Assembly (NCBI RefSeq): GCF_025359345.1
Contig: NZ_JANYGQ010000022.1
Coordinates: forward strand, 248,001-312,000
Reading direction: 5' to 3'
Origin: Mucilaginibacter sp.
Lineage (GTDB): Bacteria > Bacteroidota > Bacteroidia > Sphingobacteriales > Sphingobacteriaceae
Length of the DNA: 64,000 bases
Part shown: positions 34,746-43,037 of the stretch, piece after piece
Layout of the letters: every line of letters starts with the position of its first letter
How positions within the stretch are numbered: position 1 is the first letter of the stretch
Program-made: the position numbers and the translations under genes
The notes under the pieces: generated by a model
Database searches by the model: none
Seen by the model: the letters and a program-made list of their open reading frames with translations, nothing else
What the model was told of the DNA's origin: nothing

Positions 34746-34786
34746 CTGTCATGAGCAGCATTGAATAATATTATAGCTCATGACAG
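34746..34786. promoter_or_regulatory. 11-bp inverted repeat upstream of the DinB-like gene
   Basis: ctgtcatgagc (34746-34756) and gctcatgacag (34776-34786) are perfect reverse complements, 19 bases apart, just before the DinB-like start at 34819. It could be an operator or a leader hairpin. The rest of the 34620-34818 gap shows nothing clear. Confidence 0.45.
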
Positions 34787-34818
34787 CTTCATGGCCATTA
34801 AAAAACAAATTAAACATC

Positions 34819-35316
34819 ATGAAAATCATCCCAATGTTATTAAAAGAAATGGCCGAAGAAGCCCAAACAACCCGTAAATTTCTTGAGCGTATCCCGAATG
34901 ACAAGTTCGACTGGCAGCCACACCCCAAAAGCATGACCATAAGGCAACTGGCCACTCACCTCGCCGAGCTCACTACATGGGTAAGCCTAACCATTGACAC
35001 CGACGAACTTGATTTTGCCGCCAGCCCATACGCCCCAACCATCACCAACAACACAACAGAACTGCTGGATCTGCTCGAAAAATCACTAGCCGAAGCCCGC
35101 GTCGGGCTCGAAAAAACTAACGAAGATGAACTGGTAAAAATCTGGACATTGCGCAACGGCGACCAGATTTACAGCGCTACTCAAAAAGTTGAAGTAATTC
35201 GCATGACGTTTTGCCAGGTCGTACATCACCGTGCACAGCTTGGTGTATTTTTACGCCTCCTTGATGTGCCCATCCCCGGCAGCTACGGCCCAAGTGCTGA
35301 TGACGCAGGCTTTTGA
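34819..35316 (+). CDS. DinB-family protein
   Basis: A four-helix-bundle metal-binding protein of the DinB/YfiT group. I start it at MKIIPMLLKEM (34819), rather than the ORF start 13 codons earlier, because the family begins there. FDWQPHPKSMTIRQLATHLAEL holds the first histidine ligand and CQVVHHRAQLGVFLRLL the two others. YfiT-like proteins act as thiol-dependent transferases or damage-induced proteins; the role here is unknown. An inverted repeat lies upstream. Confidence 0.88.
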   Translation: MKIIPMLLKEMAEEAQTTRKFLERIPNDKFDWQPHPKSMTIRQLATHLAELTTWVSLTIDTDELDFAASPYAPTITNNTTELLDLLEKSLAEARVGLEKTNEDELVKIWTLRNGDQIYSATQKVEVIRMTFCQVVHHRAQLGVFLRLLDVPIPGSYGPSADDAGF

Positions 35317-35406
35317 GAAATTGAAACAAAACTTACGGAGTTTTCCCATGTGGTTATTAAAACAATAATCCTCTGGTTAAACTTCGTAAATTTAACATAT
35401 TTAAAA

Positions 35407-35862
35407 ATGAAAACATTTAAACTCAACCTTTCTGAAGCCGAAAAGCAAAGGCTTAAACAAAACAAGATTAAAATAAGTCAGTTGCGGGACTATGCCCCCG
35501 ACGAAATTGGCAAGCTGGTATGTGCGGATACACAAAGGGCAAACGAAATTTATGCGCTTATTGATTTCCAAAGCATCCCATCGGTAGGCCCAAAATTCGC
35601 CTGCGATTTAATGTCATTGGGGTATTTTAAAATTGACGATCTGCTTGAAAAAAACGGGCACGAGTTACTCAACGAACTGGAGTTAAAACAAGGTTTCTGG
35701 ACAGACCCTTGTGTGGAGGATCAGTGCCTGCTAGCCGTTCATTATGCAAATAACCGCGGCAGCAAAAAGAACTGGTGGGATTTTACCGCCGATAGAAAAG
35801 CTTATCGCAGCACGAACGGGTATCCTGAAAACCGGCCGGTAACAGCATGGCACCACATCTAA
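35407..35862 (+). CDS. Cdd1-family helix-hairpin-helix protein
   Basis: A 151-residue protein of the 'pathogenicity locus' Cdd1 family. I start it at MKTFKLNLSEAEK (35407). It has a helix-hairpin-helix-type stretch FQSIPSVGPKFACDLMSLGYFKIDDLL, which suggests DNA contact, then CVEDQCLLAVHYANNRGSKKNWWDFT, with two cysteines and aromatics, the hallmark of the family. The function is unknown. Its last four bases overlap the end of the opposite-strand histidine kinase gene. Confidence 0.85.
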   Translation: MKTFKLNLSEAEKQRLKQNKIKISQLRDYAPDEIGKLVCADTQRANEIYALIDFQSIPSVGPKFACDLMSLGYFKIDDLLEKNGHELLNELELKQGFWTDPCVEDQCLLAVHYANNRGSKKNWWDFTADRKAYRSTNGYPENRPVTAWHHI

Positions 35863-37349
35863 ATTCCCGTTGCCGCCGGCAAGGTAAAATAAAAAGTAGC
35901 CCCCCTGCCCTCTTCGCTCTGCACCCCTATGGTGCCCCTATGGCGCTGTATGATTTCGCTCGACAGGTATAAGCCGATGCCAAACCCCGAGATATTTTTC
36001 ATTTTGTCGCTCTCAACGCGATAAAAACGCTGGAAAAGTTTTTCCTGGTCTTTGGCTTTAATGCCGATGCCGTTGTCCGTGACCAGCACTTTAACATTGT
36101 TATTTTCGATGGTGCAGGTTACGGTTATGGTGCTGTCTTTATCGGAATATTTCAACGCATTACTTAAAAGATTTCCGATTACCTGGCCTATTTTTTCAGC
36201 GTCGGCTTTTACAAATAGCTGCCGGCCCGGCTCAAATTCTATCGGGTGGCCCGGACTAAGCAATTGGGTTTCAGCAATAGTTTCCGCAACCAGTTCATTC
36301 ATATTAAATACGTCCAGCTTCAATTGCAACTTACCCGACTCAAGCCTCGATAAATCGAGAAAACTGTGTATCAGGTCAGTCATTTTTGTTACCTGGTTGC
36401 CTGCTTTCATCAAGGTGGTGTTTACAAAGCTGTCGTTGACCGGAATAAGCCTTTTAGTCAATATTTGTATATAAGCTTTTATTGATGTAAGGGGTGTTTT
36501 AAGTTCATGGCTAGCCATGGCAATAAAATCATTTTTCCTTATTTCGTCGCGCTTGGTATCGGTTATGTCAATGACAGTGCCCAGCATTCTTACCGGCTCC
36601 TTTTTATCGTCATAAACAACAATTCCCTGAGTTTTTATCCAGCGCAGTGAGTCATCCGGCAAGTGTATTTTTACTTCATAAACATAAGTACCTGTCAACA
36701 ATGCCTTATGGTAAGCCGGGACAACAATATTTTTCATATCGTCTGCATCAATTTGCGTTTGCAAATTCTCACGAACTACGGTAGTATCTGCACTAAATCC
36801 AAATATTTCGGCCAGCCTCGGCGAACAGACAAAACTATTATCAAGCAGGCCCAGGTCCCATGTAGCCATTGCCGCCGCCTCGGTAGCCAGCAGTAATCGG
36901 TTTTCGTTTTCTGTACTGGCTTCCCTGGCTCGCACTTCGTCGGTTATATCAACAACGGTGTTTAGTATATAGGCAACGTTATTGTCACCATCAAAAATCG
37001 GTGTGTTGCTACACGACCAATGGCGTTCAGTATAGGTTTTCGTATCTGTGTTAAAAACATCAAAACGATAAGCAGGCACATCAATTTTTTGCCTCGTGTT
37101 AACTACCCTGGTAAATATAATACGGGCATTGGTATCATCGCTCAGTGTTTTGTCTTCAGGAAAGGCTTCGAAAAATCCCTTCCCTACAATTGCCTCACGG
37201 GTGCTCGAGGTCACGTCAAGGTATGTATCGCTTGCCGCAACAATAGTAAAGCGTGGCGCATCGCCTTTAACTAATAGCGATCCGGGCGATTTTTCAAATA
37301 CGAGTTTAAAAATATCATCGGGCAAAACAGGCAGTAAATCAGCACTCAT
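35859..37349 (-). CDS. PAS-domain sensor histidine kinase
   Basis: A soluble two-component sensor of 496 residues. Two PAS domains span about 10-130 and 150-265 (LRWIKTQGIVVYDDKKEPVRMLGTVIDIT). The HisKA phospho-site is H281 in ASHELKTPLTS, followed by HATPase motifs NLLSNALKYSD (N box), VTDNGIGI (G1) and GFGIGLYLSSEI (G2). There is no membrane helix, so it senses a cytoplasmic signal. No response regulator is adjacent. The nearest neighbour is the divergent Nramp-like transporter, so a link to metal or osmotic state is only a guess. Confidence 0.93.
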   Translation of the reverse strand: MSADLLPVLPDDIFKLVFEKSPGSLLVKGDAPRFTIVAASDTYLDVTSSTREAIVGKGFFEAFPEDKTLSDDTNARIIFTRVVNTRQKIDVPAYRFDVFNTDTKTYTERHWSCSNTPIFDGDNNVAYILNTVVDITDEVRAREASTENENRLLLATEAAAMATWDLGLLDNSFVCSPRLAEIFGFSADTTVVRENLQTQIDADDMKNIVVPAYHKALLTGTYVYEVKIHLPDDSLRWIKTQGIVVYDDKKEPVRMLGTVIDITDTKRDEIRKNDFIAMASHELKTPLTSIKAYIQILTKRLIPVNDSFVNTTLMKAGNQVTKMTDLIHSFLDLSRLESGKLQLKLDVFNMNELVAETIAETQLLSPGHPIEFEPGRQLFVKADAEKIGQVIGNLLSNALKYSDKDSTITVTCTIENNNVKVLVTDNGIGIKAKDQEKLFQRFYRVESDKMKNISGFGIGLYLSSEIIQRHRGTIGVQSEEGRGATFYFTLPAATGI

Positions 37350-37477
37350 AGGTTTATATCGGCCTCACAAATTAAAATATGAAAATAAACAGATATACCC
37401 GTAAAACGAAAAGTAATTTAACGATAAGTTCAACAATAAGCCGCAGAAACTGTTTACCTTACCATTGTAAAGTCGAC

Positions 37478-38770
37478 ATGAAAAAACAAACCAAAACCCC
37501 AGCTAAAATAAAAAGCTTTTGGCGTATCCTGGGGCCGGGCCTTGTAACGGGCGCCGCCGACGATGACCCATCGGGCATTGCCACCTACTCGCAAACCGGT
37601 GCGCAATTTGGCTACGGGCAGCTGTGGACGGCTCTTTACATGCTGCCTTTAATGACAGCCGTTCAGGAAGCATGTGCGCGTATTGGCCTTGTAACGGGTA
37701 AAGGCATAACCACCATAGTTAAAGAACAATATAGCAAAGGTGTTTTATACGCGGTGGTATCGCTGGTTGTTGTAGCCAATGTTATCAATATCGGTGCTGA
37801 TTTAGGCGCAATGGCGTCGGCTGCGCAATTGCTGGTGCCGGTACCATTCGTGGTACTTACATTGCTATTTACAACAATTATATTGCTGCTTGAGGTATTT
37901 ACCAATTACAAAGTTTATTCAAAAATTTTGAAATGGCTGGCTTTAACCCTGCTTGCCTATCCAATAACCCTATTTATTGTACAACAACCATGGGTAACCA
38001 TCCTAAAGGCTTCGGTAATACCTCATGTCGAATTTTCTTTCGCTTTCTTTTTTATTATTACCGGTGTGCTAGGCACAACTATTTCGCCATACATGTTTTT
38101 TTGGGAAGCATCGCAGGAGGTTGAAGAAGATAAGGAACGGCACCTGATAAAAAACGGCAAGCCTGTGATCAGCAACATCAGCATAAAACGCATGCGTATT
38201 GACAATTCATTCGGGATGATATTTTCGGAATTTGCCACCTGGAGCATTATTGTGGTTGCGGCAACAGTACTTCACAATAGCGGCGTTCGGGACATTAAAA
38301 CAGCCGCGGATGCAGCAAAGGCTATAGAGCCGCTGGTGCATAGCTTTCCAAATGCAGGTTTATTGTCGAAACTTATTTTTTCTATTGGCATAATCGGCCT
38401 GGGAATGCTGGCTATCCCGGTGCTTTCCGGCTCAGCTGCATATTCGGTGGCCGGGGCCTTTAACTGGAAAGCCAGCCTGAATTTAAAATTTGGCAAAGCA
38501 AAAGGTTTTTATGTAATAATAATAGCAGCTACCCTTGTTGGTTTGATATTAAACTTCATCGGCATCAACCCTGTAAAAGGCTTGGTTTACGCGGCTGTAT
38601 TAAACGGCGTTGCTGCAGTGCCGTTATTATTTTTGGTGGTAAAAATATCCGGCGATGAAAAAATAATGGGCGAATTTAAAGGCGGCTGGCTTTCAAAAAC
38701 GGTTTTGTGGGTAACATTTGTGGCGATGGCGGCAGCGGCGGTAGCTATGTTTTATACAATATTGTCGTAG
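37478..38770 (+). CDS. Nramp-like divalent metal transporter with altered motifs
   Basis: A membrane protein of about 430 residues with roughly 11 helices, related to MntH. I start it at MKKQTKTPAKIKSFW (37478). The helix 1 block is GPGLVTGAADDDPSGIATYSQTG, where classic Nramps have DPGN, so the asparagine ligand is replaced. The helix 6 block is GTTISPYMFFWEAS, where classic Nramps have the MPH motif with a metal-binding methionine. It belongs to a divergent branch whose substrate may not be manganese or iron. It is divergent from the histidine kinase. Confidence 0.85.
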   Translation: MKKQTKTPAKIKSFWRILGPGLVTGAADDDPSGIATYSQTGAQFGYGQLWTALYMLPLMTAVQEACARIGLVTGKGITTIVKEQYSKGVLYAVVSLVVVANVINIGADLGAMASAAQLLVPVPFVVLTLLFTTIILLLEVFTNYKVYSKILKWLALTLLAYPITLFIVQQPWVTILKASVIPHVEFSFAFFFIITGVLGTTISPYMFFWEASQEVEEDKERHLIKNGKPVISNISIKRMRIDNSFGMIFSEFATWSIIVVAATVLHNSGVRDIKTAADAAKAIEPLVHSFPNAGLLSKLIFSIGIIGLGMLAIPVLSGSAAYSVAGAFNWKASLNLKFGKAKGFYVIIIAATLVGLILNFIGINPVKGLVYAAVLNGVAAVPLLFLVVKISGDEKIMGEFKGGWLSKTVLWVTFVAMAAAAVAMFYTILS

Positions 38771-38877
38771 AGACGCGGCGGATTGCGTGCCCAAGTGCGA
38801 TCATTGTAAGCTTTGCCAGTTATCAGCAAAAATGTTGATTGCCTATCCGCAGTAGATGCAAAGCATTGCATCTCTAC
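38767..38877. repeat. Inverted repeat 'gtagagacgc', copy 2 (degenerate)
   Basis: gtagagacgcggcggattgcg on the left and gcaaagcattgcatctctac on the right. It touches the end of the hvfC-like gene and lies between convergent genes. Confidence 0.7.
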
Positions 38878-39695
38878 TAGGGTTCATCAAACACAAAAAA
38901 TCCTGCGTCAATAAAACCCTTTTTCCATTCAGGCCATATTTTATCAAGATCGGCCCGCTTAAACTCAAACGCCTTTACCAGGTTATCTTTTGCGGCTTCG
39001 ACGCTATCGCCGCGCTGCATATTTTTCAGAAAATGGTATTGTGCCTCCCTGATAGTAAACAGCCCCAATTTATAGTTATGCCTTGTAACCGCACAATAGC
39101 TTTGTTCGGGGAATGGCAGTTCCGGCTCCCTGCCTTGTATCACCTCAAGATAATAGCTGCAAATTGGATATTGGTGGTGAAACAGGTGAAATACCGGCGC
39201 AAGCTTTAGCATTTCATCCGGGGTATCGTGCAAAATAACGGCAGGCTGCTCATCGGCATGCTCATCAAATATAATCGATAATGCATACTCAAAGCCTGCC
39301 AGCTCAATCATAAAGTCGGGCCAGTTTTCTTTTTGTTCACGTCCAGCATCAGGCCGGGTTTCCTGCAAAAACTGCGCGAATTTTTCTCCGAGCGTGTTTA
39401 AGGTATAACTTTCGGAAGGGTAAGTATCCAGGTATTGGTCGGCAAATAGTTCAAATAATTCGGGGCCAAGCGCATACGCCAAAGCATTGAACTGGCTTTG
39501 CATACACGACCGCAAACGGGCAATATAACTGTGCCGGTAAATATCAAGATGGTGCACGGCACTTAGTCGCTGCGAAGGGTTAACAATATCCTCAACAGCA
39601 GCGGGCAAAACGATATCCTGCATAGGCGCGTGATGTACCAACATGCCCTGCATCCAGTTTTGTAATTGCGTTAAGGAAAAATTATTTGAACTCAT
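38877..39695 (-). CDS. HvfC/BufC-like protein (DUF2063), partner of the MNIO enzyme
   Basis: A 272-residue protein whose N-terminal ~95 residues match DUF2063, the HvfC/BufC domain: LQNWMQGMLVHHAP, RLSAVHHLDIYRHSYIARLRSCMQSQFNALAYALG and LADQYLDTYPSESYTLNTLG-type text. In bufferin and Hvf operons this protein works with the DUF692 oxidase to recognise or hold the precursor peptide. The C-terminal half is a typical less conserved extension. It lies downstream of the DUF692 gene, separated by one dispersed repeat. Confidence 0.9.
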   Translation of the reverse strand: MSSNNFSLTQLQNWMQGMLVHHAPMQDIVLPAAVEDIVNPSQRLSAVHHLDIYRHSYIARLRSCMQSQFNALAYALGPELFELFADQYLDTYPSESYTLNTLGEKFAQFLQETRPDAGREQKENWPDFMIELAGFEYALSIIFDEHADEQPAVILHDTPDEMLKLAPVFHLFHHQYPICSYYLEVIQGREPELPFPEQSYCAVTRHNYKLGLFTIREAQYHFLKNMQRGDSVEAAKDNLVKAFEFKRADLDKIWPEWKKGFIDAGFFVFDEP

Positions 39696-39724
39696 CTATT
39701 CAAAAAGTAATCATCAAAAACTTT

Positions 39725-39829
39725 GTCATTGCGAGCGAGGAACGAGCGCGGCAACCTCTTCGTATGAATATAGAACATTGCAGAGCGAATATTGCCTGGC
39801 GACGAGATCGCTTCGTTCCTTGTAATGAC
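39725..39829. repeat. Dispersed inverted repeat 'gtcattgcgag', copy 5
   Basis: Starts gtcattgcgagcgaggaacg and ends cttgtaatgac. It separates the MNIO gene from its hvfC-like partner on the same strand. Confidence 0.8.
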
Positions 39830-39838
39830 AAATGGGGG

Positions 39839-40780
39839 TTACCAATTAACATTATTTACTAAAAAGTTAACAGGGTTTGAAACTACCTCGCTGTCAGCAG
39901 CAAGCTCTTCTGCATCAAAAACAAAACTGCCTATACTACTCATGTATTGTTTCGCTTTTAACAACTCGGCATGGTAAACATCAAATTCGGGGATATTCCC
40001 ATCCCACTCCAGTAGGGTGGCTACGCCGCCGGTGAGTTGCCAGGCCAGGGTAAAAAGCTTCCAAACATCGTGCGCCACCTGCCTGTCGTGCGTATCAATA
40101 ATGTGGGTGCCACAATGTTGATGCCCGGCAATGTGCATCTGTACAATCCTGTCGTGCGGTAATTGGCGGATATAATGTACCGGATCGAAATCGTTATTAA
40201 ATCCCGATACGTAAACATTATTGACATCGAGTAATAAGCCACAGCCCGTTTCTTCAGTCATATACCGCAAAAAGTCCCACTCGTTAATAGTCGACTGTTT
40301 AAAGGTTAAATAAGTACTGGGGTTTTCAAAAACTACAGGGCGTGCTAAAAAATCCTGCACCTGGTTTATCCTCGTGCAAATATGTTTTAATGATTCATCG
40401 TTTAAAACTACCGGGAGCAAATCGTGTGTGTTCAGGCTATTTACGCCAGTCCAGCACAGGTGATCACTTATCCAGAGTGGTTTTACCTCGCCGGCAAGCC
40501 GTTTCAATTTGGTAAGATATTCTTTGTTCAGCGGGTCGGTGCTGCCTATAGAAAGCGACACACCGTGCATTACAACAGGGTAACGTTCCGCTATTTGCCG
40601 CAATACATAGCGCGGCCTGCCACCCGAATCCATAAAATTTTCGGAAATAACCTCTAACCAGTCGACCGCCGGGTTAAGTTCCAATATGTGGTTAAAATGT
40701 TTGCTGCGCAGGCCAAGGCCAAGCCCGGGATCAGGCAGGCTTTTTATTATATTGATATAATTGTCCCCGGTTTTATTCAT
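39839..40780 (-). CDS. DUF692 multinuclear non-heme iron oxidase (MNIO), BufB/MbnB-like
   Basis: A 313-residue TIM-barrel enzyme of the MNIO family (MbnB, TglH, BufB). These use two or three irons and oxygen to modify cysteine or other residues in precursor peptides. Ligand motifs are visible: MHGVSLSIG (H72), SDHLCW (D106, H107), FENPSTYL (E152, N153), LLDVNNVYV (D185, N187), QMHIAGH (H216), IDTHD (D229, H231) and LEWDGNIP (E258, D260). The start at 40780 gives the normal family N-terminus. The substrate is probably the adjacent cysteine-rich protein. Confidence 0.94.
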   Translation of the reverse strand: MNKTGDNYINIIKSLPDPGLGLGLRSKHFNHILELNPAVDWLEVISENFMDSGGRPRYVLRQIAERYPVVMHGVSLSIGSTDPLNKEYLTKLKRLAGEVKPLWISDHLCWTGVNSLNTHDLLPVVLNDESLKHICTRINQVQDFLARPVVFENPSTYLTFKQSTINEWDFLRYMTEETGCGLLLDVNNVYVSGFNNDFDPVHYIRQLPHDRIVQMHIAGHQHCGTHIIDTHDRQVAHDVWKLFTLAWQLTGGVATLLEWDGNIPEFDVYHAELLKAKQYMSSIGSFVFDAEELAADSEVVSNPVNFLVNNVNW

Positions 40781-40827
40781 TCACTACACTGTTTGACTCC
40801 GCCTGTATTAAGCGGTGAATAACCTCC

Positions 40828-40856
40828 ATAGCGATGGGTTTTAAACCCATCGCTAT
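40828..40856. terminator. Perfect hairpin between the Cys-rich gene and the MNIO gene
   Basis: atagcgatgggttt-t-aaacccatcgctat is a 14-bp perfect palindrome with a single central base. No T-run follows on either strand. It could partly stop transcription, keeping the precursor more abundant than its modifying enzyme. Confidence 0.6.
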
Positions 40857-40888
40857 AAATGAATTTGTCTCTTTTATTCGCACATCCG

Positions 40889-41458
40889 CTACTCCCTCTT
40901 CCCTTCACAAAGCCGCTTGGCATTATCTTCGGGGTCATTAAAACCAAACGAACATGACTTATCGCCGCTATTACCACACGAGTCATAGCCATCCAACCAC
41001 CTTACCAGCAACGCTTGGGGCGGACCGCACTTATACGGAGACGGGCCGACATTTCTGTTTGCTTTTTCCATACGTTCTTCAAACAATTTGCGGGCCTGCA
41101 ACCAAACGCTTTTACCTCGTTCGGGGCCAAGCGTACGAAAACGTTCCGCCTGTATAGGCACGGCACAACTGCCCTGCCACGCACACTCATTATTTCCCGG
41201 GTTGCTTTGCGCCTCTATATCGCCATAAAGTCCGCAGCCGCCCTGGCCCTTGCAATTGTTTAACGTTTGGCAGTTATGCCTTTCGGCAGTAGCACAATTT
41301 CCAGTGCCGGCACAGTTGTTTGTCCCCAGGCGGTCGTGTCCTTTACAGGCGTTTAGCCCCATACAAACGTGCAATTCAACTGGTACTTTTGCTGGTGTTG
41401 GGGTGGGTTTAGGGCCGCCGCACAAATTTCCTTCTGGTGAATATTTTATAGTAGCCAT
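40889..41458 (-). CDS. Cysteine-rich probable MNIO substrate (precursor-like protein)
   Basis: A 189-residue protein with 14 cysteines at 13, 32, 38, 49, 55, 63, 69, 75, 92, 98, 144, 161, 169 and 184. Residues 36-76 repeat the units NACKGHDRLGTNNCAGTGNC and LNNCKGQGGCG, of the CxGxNxCxGxGxC kind seen in MNIO substrates. There is no signal peptide (MATIKYSPEG). The C-terminal ~90 residues (FRTLGPERGKSVWLQARKLFEERM) look folded and conserved. I infer it is modified by the DUF692 enzyme downstream; this is not proven. It follows the ferritin-like gene by 24 bases. Confidence 0.82.
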   Translation of the reverse strand: MATIKYSPEGNLCGGPKPTPTPAKVPVELHVCMGLNACKGHDRLGTNNCAGTGNCATAERHNCQTLNNCKGQGGCGLYGDIEAQSNPGNNECAWQGSCAVPIQAERFRTLGPERGKSVWLQARKLFEERMEKANRNVGPSPYKCGPPQALLVRWLDGYDSCGNSGDKSCSFGFNDPEDNAKRLCEGKRE

Positions 41459-41482
41459 AGTATGCTGTATTTTTTCGTGTGA

Positions 41483-42859
41483 TTAAAAACTGTTAGTTGA
41501 ACTTACATTTGGAACGTCAGGCAAGTCATGTATACGCTGCCCCAGGTATTGTATTTTAGGGAAAACTGCCACAGCTTTGTTGAACAGTTCTATCATTTGC
41601 GCTTTAGGGCGCGACTTACCGTCAAATTTGTAGTCATTAAAAGTTGGCGCCACGACATATTCCTTGCCTTCATGTGTATATTTCAGCGACATGATATCGC
41701 CGCAAATAGAGTTAAGGATAAAAATCATGGATTTATGTATCCCGAACATAAATATCTCCCACTGGGTATTGCCGCTTTGGCGGTAACAGTCCTCAATCAT
41801 TACAAATATGTAAGTGTATACCGCGTTCAGCAAATTTGCCACCGGGACTACATTTGCGGGATAATGCTCAATTTTAGGATTATCTGCAACGTTTACAACA
41901 AAATAATCATACATATCAGTAACCCCTATATCCAGGTTTTTAAACCTGTCGTTTAGGCTATTGTAGGTACAGTATATCTGAACAAATTTTTCGAAGTGCG
42001 ATAGCTCCTTTTTTTCAGGATCATCAAAATCGCCCGGAACAAGGGCTGTGCAATTAACACGGTCACCGGGCTGTATTAAACCTTTATCGTCAAACCCCTC
42101 GCCCTGGTCAACAATACATTTTATCGCCTTTATTGCCGATGCTTTATCATGCACATGGCAAAGATCGCCGCTATCGTCCATGTTGGTAAAGTGCGGCCTG
42201 TGTTTTTTGTCGTAATAAACTGTATCGATGTTATTTTGCGCATAAAATGCCTTTCCTTCTATCAACTGCGGCCCATCCAGGTATTTTAAATCGTTTTTTT
42301 GAATACAATCTATAATCATCTGGTAAAACTTGCCGATGGTGGTATAGTTAATGGTTTTAAGCATACGCGGGTCAGGCAAATCGGTAGGGCTTTCAATTTT
42401 CAGGAAAGTTATCAGTTGGTCCTGCGAAAGCTTTGCCAGGTTGATAGGGAACGGAGGCTGATGGCCCGCAAGTGTTGCCGGAAACACCGGCGATTTGCCA
42501 ACCAGGTCCGGCATGCCGGCAAGGGCTTGTTTTAAATTTGACGACAGTGCCATGTGCAGCATCTCCTCTATCGCAACGCTCATGATTAATGCACCCGCTT
42601 TGTTGGCGAATACCACAAGTTCGGCCGATAGGTCTATGGCCTCCTCCTCTGCCTCGATAGGCGGCCTGCCTTTGGCTACCAGCTTTTCTATTATCGACGT
42701 TTTAATAGCTTCCTGGTCAGGAGATCGATTAATGGAATAATAGGTATAAAGGTAAGTGGGGATGGTGGCAATTTCTATTTCAATTGCTTGCTGAATAGCT
42801 TCGCCGAGGTTGTCGGGGGTCACCGGGTCTGCTCCTTTTGCAAAAAAGTCTTGTGTCAT
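41483..42859 (-). CDS. Ferritin-like domain protein (VioB/RebD iminophenyl-pyruvate dimer synthase-like)
   Basis: A 458-residue protein with the ferritin-like domain of VioB and RebD, in residues about 15-270. Diagnostic parts are AIEIEIATIPTYLYTYYSI, with candidate ligands E27 and E29, and VAIEEMLHMALSSNL, with E98, E99 and H102. In VioB the domain dimerises an imine of tryptophan, but many genomes carry stand-alone copies of unknown function. The C-terminal 170 residues are unrecognised. It leads the cassette on the minus strand, 24 bases before the Cys-rich gene. Confidence 0.86.
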   Translation of the reverse strand: MTQDFFAKGADPVTPDNLGEAIQQAIEIEIATIPTYLYTYYSINRSPDQEAIKTSIIEKLVAKGRPPIEAEEEAIDLSAELVVFANKAGALIMSVAIEEMLHMALSSNLKQALAGMPDLVGKSPVFPATLAGHQPPFPINLAKLSQDQLITFLKIESPTDLPDPRMLKTINYTTIGKFYQMIIDCIQKNDLKYLDGPQLIEGKAFYAQNNIDTVYYDKKHRPHFTNMDDSGDLCHVHDKASAIKAIKCIVDQGEGFDDKGLIQPGDRVNCTALVPGDFDDPEKKELSHFEKFVQIYCTYNSLNDRFKNLDIGVTDMYDYFVVNVADNPKIEHYPANVVPVANLLNAVYTYIFVMIEDCYRQSGNTQWEIFMFGIHKSMIFILNSICGDIMSLKYTHEGKEYVVAPTFNDYKFDGKSRPKAQMIELFNKAVAVFPKIQYLGQRIHDLPDVPNVSSTNSF

Positions 42860-42969
42860 GATGTAATAAGGTTTATGTGATAAATTTAGAATTAAGTTCT
42901 GATATAAAAAATTAAATATTCGGAAATTTAGCGGATGTTTTTCAGTCCCACGGAAAAACCAAACGATAT

Positions 42970-43005
42970 TTTGATTCTGCCTTTAAACGCAATTTTATAG
43001 CTTTG
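42970..43005 (+). promoter_or_regulatory. Promoter of the DUF3078 gene
   Basis: TAGCTTTG (42998-43005) matches TAnnTTTG, with a TTTG at 42970-42973, 24 bases upstream. The spacing is a little long. The leader would be about 26 bases. Confidence 0.5.
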
Positions 43006-43037
43006 CAGCAGGATAAATTATTAAAACCAATACCCTT

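Noticed and set aside
5110-39829. Five gtcattgcgag repeats considered as a CRISPR or integron-type array
   Set aside because: Copies are kilobases apart, each is an inverted repeat with its own filler, and there are no regular spacers or cas or integrase genes.
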